This document shows positions 1 through 7,749 of a DNA stretch of 64,000 bases, piece by piece. Source of the stretch: Acidovorax radicis N35. GTDB lineage: Bacteria > Pseudomonadota > Gammaproteobacteria > Burkholderiales > Burkholderiaceae_C. Below the pieces are notes generated by a model. That model did not search any database, was not told the origin of the DNA, and saw only the letters and a program-made list of their open reading frames with translations. The first letter of the stretch is position 1; the number at the start of each line of letters is the position of its first letter. Position numbers and translations under genes: made by a program. The DNA lies in the NCBI RefSeq assembly GCF_000204195.1, contig NZ_AFBG01000019.1, forward strand, positions 558,001-622,000, given 5' to 3'.

Positions 1-48
1 AACAATAGCTGCCAGCGCTTTATGTATAAGCGCCGGCAGCCAAAAAAA
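1..48 (+). repeat. R1 palindromic repeat, copy A
   Basis: Imperfect inverted repeat with arms at 9-24 and 26-40 (GCTGCC-AGCGCTT facing AAGCGC-GGCAGC), opening with AACAATAG and ending in an A-rich run. It matches 7660-7710 closely and in the same orientation. It probably extends left of the window. Other copies of this family (R1) are at 11956, 54105, 55410 and 56371. Confidence 0.75.
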
Positions 49-65
49 GCCTTAGAACCAACGAT

Positions 66-95
66 TCAAACCGCGCTGAAATCCGGCTTACGCTT
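66..95 (-). pseudogene. C-terminal remnant of a second enoyl-CoA hydratase
   Basis: Read on the minus strand this stretch encodes KRKPDFSAV followed by TGA, exactly the last nine residues and stop of the intact hydratase at 155-931. The two 30-bp segments differ at 7 positions and every difference is synonymous, so this looks like the tail of a once-functional paralogue rather than a fresh copy. A TAA codon (96-98) lies directly upstream in frame and I cannot recognise the rest of the gene in 98-154. Copy A of the R1 repeat follows it. A chance match is possible but unlikely. Confidence 0.4.
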
Positions 96-154
96 TTACC
101 GAAAGATCCAGCGTTCTGCTCCGCAGCCCTGCGCCGCTACGCGGTGATCTAACT

Positions 155-931
155 TCAGACTGCGCTGAAGTCAGGTTTTCTCTTTTCCATAAACGCCGAG
201 AACGCTTCCCGCGCTGCCGGCTCGCGCAACATGCGCCCAAAGCTCTCGCCCTCTTCCGCCATCACCTCCAGCACCTTCGCCGTCTGCCCACCCTTCATCA
301 ACCGCTTGGTTTCGATGAGCGACGACAACGGCTTGGCCGCCAGCTTCTTGGCCTGCGCCTGCGCCACTCCATTGCATTCGGTCGGCGGCACCACGCGGTT
401 GACCAGCCCCACTTCCAACGCGGCCTCGGCCATGAACGGCTCGCCCAACAGCAAGGCTTCCGCAGCGCGGTGGTACCCCAGCATCTGCGGCACCAGCAGG
501 CTCGATGCGGCCTCGGGGCACAGGCCCAGATTGACGAAGGGCATGGAGAACGCCGCGTTGTCGCCCGCATAGACCAGGTCGCAATGGAACAGCATCGTCG
601 TGCCAATGCCCACGGCCGGGCCACACACCGAGGCGATCACGGGCTTGGGGAAGGTGGCGATGCCGCGCAGAAAACGGAACACGGGCGAGTCCTGCGTGGC
701 GGGCGGCTGCTGCAAGAAATCGCCAATGTCATTGCCCGCACTGAAGATCGCCACATCGCCCTGGAACACCACCACGCGCACGCTGGCATCGGCCTTGGCG
801 GCATCAAGCGCATCGGCCATGGCGGCGTACATGTCGCGCGTGATGGAGTTCTTCTTGTCCACGCGGTTGAAGGTGATGGTGGTCACGCCCGCTTCGGTGT
901 GGGCAAGGATGTCTTGGGTGGCTTCGGTCAT
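155..931 (-). CDS. enoyl-CoA hydratase/isomerase family protein
   Basis: Crotonase-fold protein of 258 residues, a normal length for the family, which hydrates or isomerises enoyl-CoA thioesters in fatty-acid or related acyl-CoA degradation. The oxyanion-hole segments are visible as FSAGNDIGDF (about residue 65) and GPAVGIGTTM (about 110). The NLGLCPEAASS segment lies where many family members carry catalytic acid residues. The ATG at 931 is preferred over an upstream in-frame codon because the crotonase domain begins right after it. It is the last intact gene of the minus-strand beta-oxidation operon that starts at 10304. Its exact substrate cannot be told from sequence. Confidence 0.85.
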   Translation of the reverse strand: MTEATQDILAHTEAGVTTITFNRVDKKNSITRDMYAAMADALDAAKADASVRVVVFQGDVAIFSAGNDIGDFLQQPPATQDSPVFRFLRGIATFPKPVIASVCGPAVGIGTTMLFHCDLVYAGDNAAFSMPFVNLGLCPEAASSLLVPQMLGYHRAAEALLLGEPFMAEAALEVGLVNRVVPPTECNGVAQAQAKKLAAKPLSSLIETKRLMKGGQTAKVLEVMAEEGESFGRMLREPAAREAFSAFMEKRKPDFSAV

Positions 932-999
932 GGTGGTAAGGGTTCCGGGGGCTGATGGATGGAGGAAAGAGTGCACGTGCAGAGCAACGGGCCGGCTTC

Positions 1000-1848
1000 C
1001 TATTCCTTGTAGTAAACGATCTGGTGGCTGGTGGCGAGCATGGTGCCGGCCTCGTTCCACAGCTGCACGGTCTGGTCAAAGAATCCGTTGCGGAACTCCT
1101 GCCCGCGCGCCTGGCCGAGCAGGAAGCCCGTGCCCGTGGCCTGCAGCTGCTCTGCCGTGGCGTGGAAGTACACGGTGATCGACACCGTGCCCGCAGGCAC
1201 CTGGCGCGCACGGCGCAGCCACACGCGGGGGAAGAACACATCAGCCAATGCGGACAGCGCCACAAAGTCGATCGGCCGGGGCGGCGCATCGCGCATCCAC
1301 AACTGCGTAAGGCTGTGGTCGCCGCTGCCGTCCCAGGTGCGCGGGATGAAGCCGGCAATGGGGCGCATCTCATACCGGTTGAGCCACTCGACTGCGCCCG
1401 GGGGCGCCACGATGGCCTTGTGCTCTGCGGGCGGGGGCACCTCGGGCATGGGCACATCGCCCACACTCCAGGTCTCACGGCGCACCGCCGTGACGGCCGT
1501 GGCGGTGGTGGTGACCACCTGCGCGCCGTCAGCACCGGCCTGCAGGATCGACAGCGTCCAGTGCTGGGTAGAGCGGTTGGTGCGCACGGGCGTTGCCTGC
1601 ACGGTGAACGCACCGGCTGTCAGTGCGCCCGCGTAGTTGACGGTGAGCGACAACGGGTCGCCGAGCCGGTCAGGGTGCTGCAGGATGGCCTGTAGCAGCG
1701 TGGCGGCGGTGATGCCACCAAACGGGCCCACCATGTTCCAGTAGCCGGGGTGGGTCTGTCCTTCGTACTGGCCTGCGGTAGCCGATGGCGAAGACGCCAG
1801 TTGCAGCGCTTCGTCCAGGGGGTGATGGCGTGAGGATGAAGTCGTCAT
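1000..1848 (-). CDS. acyl-CoA thioesterase-like double hot-dog protein
   Basis: 282 residues with the look of a TesB-like tandem hot-dog thioesterase: an N-terminal NMVGPFGGITAATLLQA segment that forms the first hot-dog helix, and a C-terminal half with VYFHATAEQLQATGTGFLLGQARGQEF. Such proteins hydrolyse acyl-CoA to free acid and CoA in the cytoplasm. It lies 30 bp after the alpha/beta hydrolase gene and 68 bp before the hydratase, in the same direction, so co-transcription with the beta-oxidation genes is likely. Chain-length preference cannot be inferred. Family assignment is from overall pattern rather than a single diagnostic motif. Confidence 0.7.
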   Translation of the reverse strand: MTTSSSRHHPLDEALQLASSPSATAGQYEGQTHPGYWNMVGPFGGITAATLLQAILQHPDRLGDPLSLTVNYAGALTAGAFTVQATPVRTNRSTQHWTLSILQAGADGAQVVTTTATAVTAVRRETWSVGDVPMPEVPPPAEHKAIVAPPGAVEWLNRYEMRPIAGFIPRTWDGSGDHSLTQLWMRDAPPRPIDFVALSALADVFFPRVWLRRARQVPAGTVSITVYFHATAEQLQATGTGFLLGQARGQEFRNGFFDQTVQLWNEAGTMLATSHQIVYYKE

Positions 1849-1878
1849 GATGCTGCGAGTGTGCCGTCAAATGAGCGA

Positions 1879-2760
1879 TCAGGCCGTCGTCCCGGTGACT
1901 TCAGGGGACACACCGCCCAGGCCCACCAGCACAGCCGCCGCACGCGGCCACAGGCTCTGGCGGAACTGGTCGCGAAAGAACCCGAAGTGCCCGATGCGCC
2001 GCACCTGCAGGTCGGCCGGCGTGATGCTCTCCACGCGGCGCTCGGTGTTGGCGTACAGATTCACCAGGTTGTGTGTGCCGCGCAAGGTCATCAGCTCATC
2101 GTCGGCCATCGACAGCGCCACCACAGGGAAACGCACCGCGCCATAACTCTGCGCCACCGCAGGCCCCTCGGCGCCCACCATGTAGGCTGGATGCAGGCAC
2201 CAGCGGCGCCACTGCAGGATCACCCCCGCAGGCAGGTCGCCCACCTTCTTGAGCGTACGCCCCGGAAAGTACCCGCACAGCCGCGTGGCCAGCGGCACCA
2301 GCACCCACCAGAAATACGGAACGATGCGCTTGAGCTGGGGCGCGTTATCGCGCCAGTAGCCGCTGCCTGCGGCCACGCTGAGCAGACCATCGACCTGCTC
2401 GGGCTTCTTCAAGAGACCGGGCAACTGCGCGCCCAGACTGTGGCCCAGCAAGTACAGCGGCTGCGCAGGCAACGCGGCCTTGGCGCCAGAGATCACCGCC
2501 TCATAGTCCTGCGCCCAATCAAACAGATCCGCCTTCACATCGCGCATAGCGCCCTGCAGAGAGTCGCCATGGCCCCGGTAGTCGAAAGTGGTGACCCGAA
2601 ACCCCTGCTGCGCCATCCACAGCGCAAAGGCCTCGTAATACGACTGCCGCACCCCCATCGCGCCGCCAATGACAACGCTGGCGCGCGGTGCGCCCTCGGG
2701 TTCGTAGACACGCAGTGCCAATGACACTGCCCCGTTCACCTGCAAGGTTTGCTTGTTCAT
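1879..2760 (-). CDS. alpha/beta-fold hydrolase
   Basis: 293-residue cytosolic alpha/beta hydrolase. YRGHGDS follows strand 4, and the nucleophile elbow is GHSLGAQ with Ser as nucleophile. The late acid is probably within the SMADDELM segment and the catalytic His within RRIGHFGFF. The ATG at 2760 is chosen because AAGGAG sits at the right distance upstream; an in-frame extension to 2901 runs through repeat sequence and is not credible. It sits between thiolase and thioesterase genes of the fatty-acid operon, which suggests an ester or thioester substrate, but the reaction is unknown. Confidence 0.8.
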   Translation of the reverse strand: MNKQTLQVNGAVSLALRVYEPEGAPRASVVIGGAMGVRQSYYEAFALWMAQQGFRVTTFDYRGHGDSLQGAMRDVKADLFDWAQDYEAVISGAKAALPAQPLYLLGHSLGAQLPGLLKKPEQVDGLLSVAAGSGYWRDNAPQLKRIVPYFWWVLVPLATRLCGYFPGRTLKKVGDLPAGVILQWRRWCLHPAYMVGAEGPAVAQSYGAVRFPVVALSMADDELMTLRGTHNLVNLYANTERRVESITPADLQVRRIGHFGFFRDQFRQSLWPRAAAVLVGLGGVSPEVTGTTA

Positions 2761-2824
2761 GTCTGTCTCCTTGTGTCGAAACCGATCTGCGCCGGCTTGA
2801 AAAGAAAACGAATTGCCGGGCAGT

Positions 2825-3018
2825 GCCTTGGCTTTGACAGGCTCAGCCCAAACGGGTGGGTGTGATACCCCTGCCCTTGTGTATTCAAACCCCGCCCTCA
2901 AGGGCGTAGCGAGCGGCTTTCAGGCTAGGCGGACGGAGCGCCGCAACCGGAACGTACTTGCGGTACGTGAGGATTGCGAGCACCGCCCAACGACGCATGA
3001 AAGCCGCGCAGTAGCCAG
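2825..3018. repeat. two dispersed-type repeats between hydrolase and thiolase genes
   Basis: No gene is credible in 2761-3018. From 2828 to 2855 there is a TTTGACAGGCTCAGCC-type segment. From about 2886 to 3018 there is a longer element containing the inverted repeat ACGTAC-TTGCG-GTACGT and outer partial repeats around GAAAGCCGC and GGCTTTC. Read on the minus strand the longer element starts immediately after the thiolase stop codon. Both resemble short repeats common in Comamonadaceae; that comparison is from memory. Confidence 0.5.
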
Positions 3019-4218
3019 TTACAACGCTTCGATGATGCCGGCGGCGCCTTGGCCGGTTCCTACGCACATCGTGACCATGCCGTACTTCAGCTTGTGCCGA
3101 CGCAGCGCATGCACCACCGTCGCCGCACGGATGGCCCCGGTAGCGCCCAGCGGGTGCCCCAATGCAATCGCGCCACCCATGGGGTTCACGTTCGCAGGGT
3201 TCAGGCCCAGCGTATTGATCACGGCGAGCGACTGCGCCGCAAACGCTTCGTTCAACTCGTACCAGCCAATGTCATCGCTCTTGAGACCCGCATAACGCAG
3301 GGCCGCAGGAATCGCTTCGATCGGTCCAATGCCCATGATCTCTGGCGGCACGCCACGCGCGGCGTAGCTCACAAAACGCGCCAGGGGCGTCAGTCCAAAC
3401 TGCTTCACGGCCTTCTCGCTGGCCACGATGAGCGCACCCGCGCCATCGCTGGTCTGCGAGCTGTTGCCCGCCGTGACGCTGCCGCGTGCGGCAAACACGG
3501 GCTTGAGCTTGGCCAGGCCTTCGAGGGAAGTGTCGGGGCGTGGACCTTCGTCCAGGCTCACGGTGCGGCGCTTTTCCACCACTTCGCCGGTGGCGAGGTT
3601 GGGCGAACGCTCCACGATTTCGTAGGGCGTGATTTCGTCGGTGAACTCACCGGCCTTTTGCGCCTTGATGGCACGCAGGTGGGATTCGAGTGCAAAGGCA
3701 TCCTGTGCCTCGCGGCTGATCTTCCACTGCTGGGCCACCTTTTCAGCCGTGAGGCCCATGCCGTAGGCGATGCCCACGTTTTCGTCGCGCGCAAAAATTT
3801 CTGCGTTGAACGAGGTCTTGTTGCCGCCCATGGGCACGAGGCTCATGGACTCGGCGCCACCGGCGATCAGCACGTCCGCCTCGCCCACGCGGATGCGGTC
3901 GGCCGCCATCTGCAGCGCGGTGATGCCGGATGCGCAGAAGCGGTTGACCGTCACGCCGCCTACGGGGTGGTCGAACGCCAGGCCCACAGCAATGCGCGCC
4001 ATGTTCATGCCCTGCTCACCCTCGGGGAACGAGCAGCCGATGATGGCGTCTTCAATGGCCTTGGGGTCCAGCGTGGGCACCTGCAGCATGGCGCTCTTGA
4101 TGGCGGCGACCAGCAGGTCGTCGGGACGGGTGTTCTTGAAATAGCCGCGGCCCGAGCGCCCGATGGGCGTGCGCGTGGCGGCGACGATGTAGGCGTCCTG
4201 GACTTGTTTTTGAGCCAT
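3019..4218 (-). CDS. acetyl-CoA C-acyltransferase (3-ketoacyl-CoA thiolase)
   Basis: 399-residue thiolase, a full-length member of the family, which cleaves 3-ketoacyl-CoA with CoA to give acetyl-CoA and a shortened acyl-CoA, the last step of a beta-oxidation round. The acyl-accepting cysteine is Cys95 in NRFCASGIT. The NEAFAAQS, GGAIALGHPLGATG (catalytic His) and CVGTGQG (second Cys) motifs are all present. It starts at the ATG at 4218, 15 bp after the stop of the DUF4442 gene. Its position beside the dehydrogenase/hydratase fusion shows that the two act together in fatty-acid oxidation. Confidence 0.93.
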   Translation of the reverse strand: MAQKQVQDAYIVAATRTPIGRSGRGYFKNTRPDDLLVAAIKSAMLQVPTLDPKAIEDAIIGCSFPEGEQGMNMARIAVGLAFDHPVGGVTVNRFCASGITALQMAADRIRVGEADVLIAGGAESMSLVPMGGNKTSFNAEIFARDENVGIAYGMGLTAEKVAQQWKISREAQDAFALESHLRAIKAQKAGEFTDEITPYEIVERSPNLATGEVVEKRRTVSLDEGPRPDTSLEGLAKLKPVFAARGSVTAGNSSQTSDGAGALIVASEKAVKQFGLTPLARFVSYAARGVPPEIMGIGPIEAIPAALRYAGLKSDDIGWYELNEAFAAQSLAVINTLGLNPANVNPMGGAIALGHPLGATGAIRAATVVHALRRHKLKYGMVTMCVGTGQGAAGIIEAL

Positions 4219-4233
4219 GGTGTTGAAACTCCT

Positions 4234-4743
4234 TCAATTCTTGGGGGGGCGGCTGGAAGGAATCCAGGCCCACGTAAATACACATTCGACCGGCTCTGCA
4301 CCGGCTTCGTCGGTCACAGTGACCTTCACCTGCACCTCGCCCTTGTCGCTGGCCAACATGGCGGCGCGCTGTTCGGCGGTGAGCGTGGCCACGGCTTTAA
4401 GGCCGCCGGTGGCGCGCTTCTTGAACGCCATGGACAACTCCTTGGCCAGCGGGATGCAGTCGTCGCGCACGTTCATGCCCACCACCATGCCCGTGGCCGT
4501 TTCGGCCAACAGGTTCATGGCCGAGGCGTGCACGCCGCCGATGTGGTTCTGCACGCGGTGCTCATTGGCCAGGTGCACCTCGACGCGCTCGGGCGTGAGC
4601 GAGACGAACTTCACCCCGGCTGTGCCGGTAAAGGGCACAGCCCGGCGCAGGATGATGTTCTGCACGAAGCCACGCATGAAGGCGGGCGCCTCGTCCAGGC
4701 GCATCAGCGAGCGCTGGAGTTTGTTGGGGGCGTGGTCCGTCAT
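4234..4743 (-). CDS. DUF4442 / PaaI-like hot-dog thioesterase
   Basis: 169-residue single hot-dog-fold protein. The NHIGGVHASAMNLLAE segment is the typical central helix of PaaI/DUF4442-like thioesterases, and residues 80-120 form the following strands. These proteins hydrolyse acyl-CoA or acyl-ACP thioesters, but many have no assigned substrate. The gene lies 11 bp after the hydroxyacyl-CoA dehydrogenase fusion and 15 bp before the thiolase gene, clearly in one transcript. A plausible job is relieving CoA sequestration during beta-oxidation, which is inference. Confidence 0.78.
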   Translation of the reverse strand: MTDHAPNKLQRSLMRLDEAPAFMRGFVQNIILRRAVPFTGTAGVKFVSLTPERVEVHLANEHRVQNHIGGVHASAMNLLAETATGMVVGMNVRDDCIPLAKELSMAFKKRATGGLKAVATLTAEQRAAMLASDKGEVQVKVTVTDEAGAEPVECVFTWAWIPSSRPPKN

Positions 4744-4754
4744 GGTGATGGCGG

Positions 4755-7157
4755 TCAGTTGCGAACAGGCTTACCTGTCGAGAGCATGCCCAGGATGCGC
4801 TCGTGCGTCTTGGGCTGGGCGATCAGGTGGCAGAACGCCTTGCGCTCCAGCGTGAGCAGGTATTCCTCGCTCACCAGCGCGCCAGCGTCCACATCACCCC
4901 CACACACCACCTCGGCGATCATGGTGCTGACCTTGAAATCGTAGGCGCTGATGAAGCCGCCGTCGCGCATGTTCACGAGCTGTGCCTTGATGGTGGCCAG
5001 GCCGCTGCGGCCCGCCGCGGGGAACAGGCGCTTGTGCGGCGCGCGCCAGCCGCTGGCGGCCATGGACTTGGCTTCGTTGATGGCCACAAACAGCAACTCG
5101 TCCTTGTGCGGAACGATGATGTCGGACTCCAGCAGGAAGCCCAGCTTGCGCGACTCGATGGCGCTGGTGCCCACCTTGGCCATCGCGGCGGCGGTGAAGC
5201 CCTCGGTGAGGAAGGGCAGGATGTCCTTGCCGGTAGACGCCGCCATGTTCTCGGCAGCGCGGCGTGCGATGTAGGTCAGGCCGCCGGCGCCAGGCACCAG
5301 GCCCACGCCCACTTCCACCAGGCCGATGTAGCTTTCCATATGGGCCACACGCTTGGCCGAATACACAGCCAGCTCGCAGCCGCCGCCCAGCGCCATGCCA
5401 TGGATGGCAGCGACGACGGGCACCTGGGCGTAGCGGATGCGCATCATCAGGTTCTGCAGTTCCTTCTCGATGCTTTCGACGGCGTCTGCACCGCCCACCA
5501 CAAAGGCCGGCATCGTGGCTTCCAGGTCGGCACCCACGCTGAAAGGTGCGTCGCCGGACCAGATCACCATGCCCTGGTATTCGGCCTCGGCCAGCTCCAA
5601 GGCTTCCATCAGCGCTTCCATCACCTCGGGGCTGATGGCGTGCATCTTGTTCTTGATGCTGGCGATGAGCACTTGGCCGTCGAGCGTCCAGGTGCGCAGG
5701 GTGTTCGACTCTGCAATGGTCGTGCCGGCCGTGCGCCAGTCGGGCAGGTTGGACTCGCCCAGCAGCGATTCGGGGAAGATCTGCCGCTCGTACACGGGCA
5801 GCTGGCGGCGCGGCACGAACTTGCCTTGCGATGCGCTCCACGAGCCTTGTGCGGTGTGCACGCCACCGGCTTCGGCCACGGGGCCCTTGAAGACCCACTC
5901 GGGCAGCGGCGCCTTGCACAGCGCCTTGCCAGCGTCGATGTCTTCCTGAATCATCTTCGCCACTTCGAGCCAGCCGGCTTCTTGCCACAGCTCGAAGGGG
6001 CCCTGCTTCATGCCAAAGCCCCAGCGCATGGCCTGGTCCACGTCGCGGGCGTTGTCCGCGATGGTGCCCAGGTGCACGGCAGCGTAGTGAAAGCTGTTGC
6101 GCAGGATGGCCCACAGGAACTGGCCGGGCGCGCCTTCAGCGTTGCGCAGCAGCTTCAGGCGCTCGGCAGCGGGCTTCTTGAGCATGCGCGCATACACCTC
6201 GTCGGCCTTCTGGCCGGCGGGCACGTACTCTTCGCTTTCCAGCTCGAAACGCATCACATCGCGGCCGACTTTCTTGAAGAAACCGGCCTTGGTCTTCTGA
6301 CCCAGGTTGCCCAGCTCCAGCAGCTTTTTCAGCACGGCGGGCGTGCCAAAGCTTTCGTAGAACGGGTCCGTCTCGATGCTCAGGTTGTCCTGCAGCGTCT
6401 TGATGACGTGGGCCATGGTATCCAGGCCCACCACGTCGGCGGTGCGGAAGGTACCGCTCGATGCACGGCCGAGCTTCTTGCCCGTGAGGTCGTCCACCAC
6501 GTCATAGGTCAGGCCGAAGTTCTCGACTTCCTTCATCGTGGCCAGCATGCCCGCGATGCCCACGCGGTTGGCCACGAAGTTGGGCGTGTCGTGCGCACGC
6601 ACCACGCCCTTGCCCAGGCCGCTGGTCACAAAGGCTTCGAGCTGGTCCAGCACTTCAGGCTGGGTGGTGGGGGTGTTGATCAGCTCCACCAGCGTCATGT
6701 AGCGCGGGGGGTTGAAGAAGTGGATGCCGCAGAAACGGGGCTTGATGCTCTCGGGCAGCACTTCACTCAATTTGGTGATCGACAGGCCCGAGGTGTTGGA
6801 CGCCAGGATGGCGTGCTTGGCCACGTGGGGCGCGATCTTGGTGTACAGGTCGAGCTTCCAGTCCATGCGCTCGGCAATGGCCTCGATCACGAGGTCGCAT
6901 TCCTTGAGCAGGTGCATGTGCTCTTCGTAGTTGGCCTGCTGGATCAGCGCCGCGTCGTCGGCCACGCCCAGGGGCGAAGGCTTGAGCTTTTTCAGGCCTT
7001 CCACGGCCTTGGTGACGATGCCGTTCTTGGGTCCTTCCTTGGCGGGCAGGTCGAACAGCACCACGGGCACCTTCACGTTGACGAGGTGGGCGGCGATCTG
7101 CGCGCCCATCACGCCTGCGCCGAGCACGGCGACTTTTTTCACTTGGAATCTTGACAT
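4755..7157 (-). CDS. 3-hydroxyacyl-CoA dehydrogenase / enoyl-CoA hydratase fusion (FadN type)
   Basis: 800-residue bifunctional beta-oxidation enzyme. The NAD-binding dehydrogenase domain comes first (GAGVMGAQIAAHL near residue 14, SNTSGL and HFFNPPRYM near 120-155), followed by the dehydrogenase C-terminal domain to about residue 440. A crotonase domain is at the C terminus (FSVGADLEATM, HGMALGGGCELAVYS, EVGVGLVPGAGG). This order is the reverse of E. coli FadB and matches the FadN type. TGGAG lies at proper spacing before the ATG. It should hydrate enoyl-CoA and oxidise the hydroxyacyl-CoA with NAD. Confidence 0.92.
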   Translation of the reverse strand: MSRFQVKKVAVLGAGVMGAQIAAHLVNVKVPVVLFDLPAKEGPKNGIVTKAVEGLKKLKPSPLGVADDAALIQQANYEEHMHLLKECDLVIEAIAERMDWKLDLYTKIAPHVAKHAILASNTSGLSITKLSEVLPESIKPRFCGIHFFNPPRYMTLVELINTPTTQPEVLDQLEAFVTSGLGKGVVRAHDTPNFVANRVGIAGMLATMKEVENFGLTYDVVDDLTGKKLGRASSGTFRTADVVGLDTMAHVIKTLQDNLSIETDPFYESFGTPAVLKKLLELGNLGQKTKAGFFKKVGRDVMRFELESEEYVPAGQKADEVYARMLKKPAAERLKLLRNAEGAPGQFLWAILRNSFHYAAVHLGTIADNARDVDQAMRWGFGMKQGPFELWQEAGWLEVAKMIQEDIDAGKALCKAPLPEWVFKGPVAEAGGVHTAQGSWSASQGKFVPRRQLPVYERQIFPESLLGESNLPDWRTAGTTIAESNTLRTWTLDGQVLIASIKNKMHAISPEVMEALMEALELAEAEYQGMVIWSGDAPFSVGADLEATMPAFVVGGADAVESIEKELQNLMMRIRYAQVPVVAAIHGMALGGGCELAVYSAKRVAHMESYIGLVEVGVGLVPGAGGLTYIARRAAENMAASTGKDILPFLTEGFTAAAMAKVGTSAIESRKLGFLLESDIIVPHKDELLFVAINEAKSMAASGWRAPHKRLFPAAGRSGLATIKAQLVNMRDGGFISAYDFKVSTMIAEVVCGGDVDAGALVSEEYLLTLERKAFCHLIAQPKTHERILGMLSTGKPVRN

Positions 7158-7250
7158 CGGTATTTCTCCAGAAGGGCGGCCGCGGTGGGCGCCCTGCCCT
7201 CGTTGTTGTGCACGCCGTGCCTGGGCGCGGCGCGCACGGTGTTGTCGTCT

Positions 7251-7688
7251 TTATTGCACCCGGATCCAGGTCTGCGTGCGGCCAAAGGGGCCGATGGAAC
7301 CGCGCACTTCCAGCTTCTTGCCGCCGTCGATGGGCGTCATGCGCAGGGTGTAGTTGCGGCCGTTCTCGGGGTCGAGAATCTTGCCGCCCTCCCACACGTC
7401 CTTGCCCTCGGCCTTCTTGGCGCCACGGATGATCTCGAGCCCCAGGATCGGTTTGCCCTTGCGGTCGTCTGAGCACTCGTCGCACACGTCATCGGCCTTG
7501 GCGTCCTTGGACAGGCGCTTTTCCAGCGCCCCATTCAGCACGCCGCCGCCAGTGTCGCGGATGCGGATTTCGGCCTTGGCCTCGCCGGTCTTGTCGTCGA
7601 TGTTGCGCCACAGGCCTTCGGGCGTCATCTGCGCCCAGGCCGGCAAGGCACCCGCTACCAAAACAATAGCTGCTACCGCTTTATACAT
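7251..7688 (-). CDS. DUF2147 secreted protein
   Basis: 145 residues with signal peptide MYKAVAAIVLVAGALPAWA and a small beta-rich domain typical of DUF2147 (GLWRNIDDKTGEAKAEIRI near the start, LRMTPIDGGKKLEVRG near the end), plus a CDECSDD segment. The protein is probably periplasmic; its function is unknown. Start codon, GGAG ribosome site and the first ten codons all lie inside an R1 repeat (7660-7710). The next Met is after the signal peptide, so the repeat-derived start must be the real one if the protein is exported. It sits inside the beta-oxidation operon. Confidence 0.82.
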   Translation of the reverse strand: MYKAVAAIVLVAGALPAWAQMTPEGLWRNIDDKTGEAKAEIRIRDTGGGVLNGALEKRLSKDAKADDVCDECSDDRKGKPILGLEIIRGAKKAEGKDVWEGGKILDPENGRNYTLRMTPIDGGKKLEVRGSIGPFGRTQTWIRVQ

Positions 7689-7710
7689 AAGCGCTCCGTG
7701 GCAAAAAAGG
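7660..7710 (+). repeat. R1 palindromic repeat, copy B, overlapping a gene start
   Basis: AAAACAATAGCTGC, then TACCGCTTTAT, then ACATAAGCGC, then an A-rich run. It shares sequence and orientation with copy A at 1-48. Read on the minus strand it provides GGAG, the ATG at 7688 and codons for the first part of the DUF2147 signal peptide. Confidence 0.8.
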
Positions 7711-7749
7711 CTGAAGATCCACAGGAAACAGGGGTGGAGGCGGGGGAGA

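Noticed and set aside
2885..3067. Small open frame on the minus strand before the alpha/beta hydrolase gene
   Set aside because: It lies in repeat sequence and overlaps the thiolase end; arginine-rich composition without any domain.
3049..7154. Very long plus-strand open frames across the thiolase and dehydrogenase genes
   Set aside because: They are antisense shadows caused by high GC content, rich in His/Arg/Gly/Leu and with no recognisable domain.
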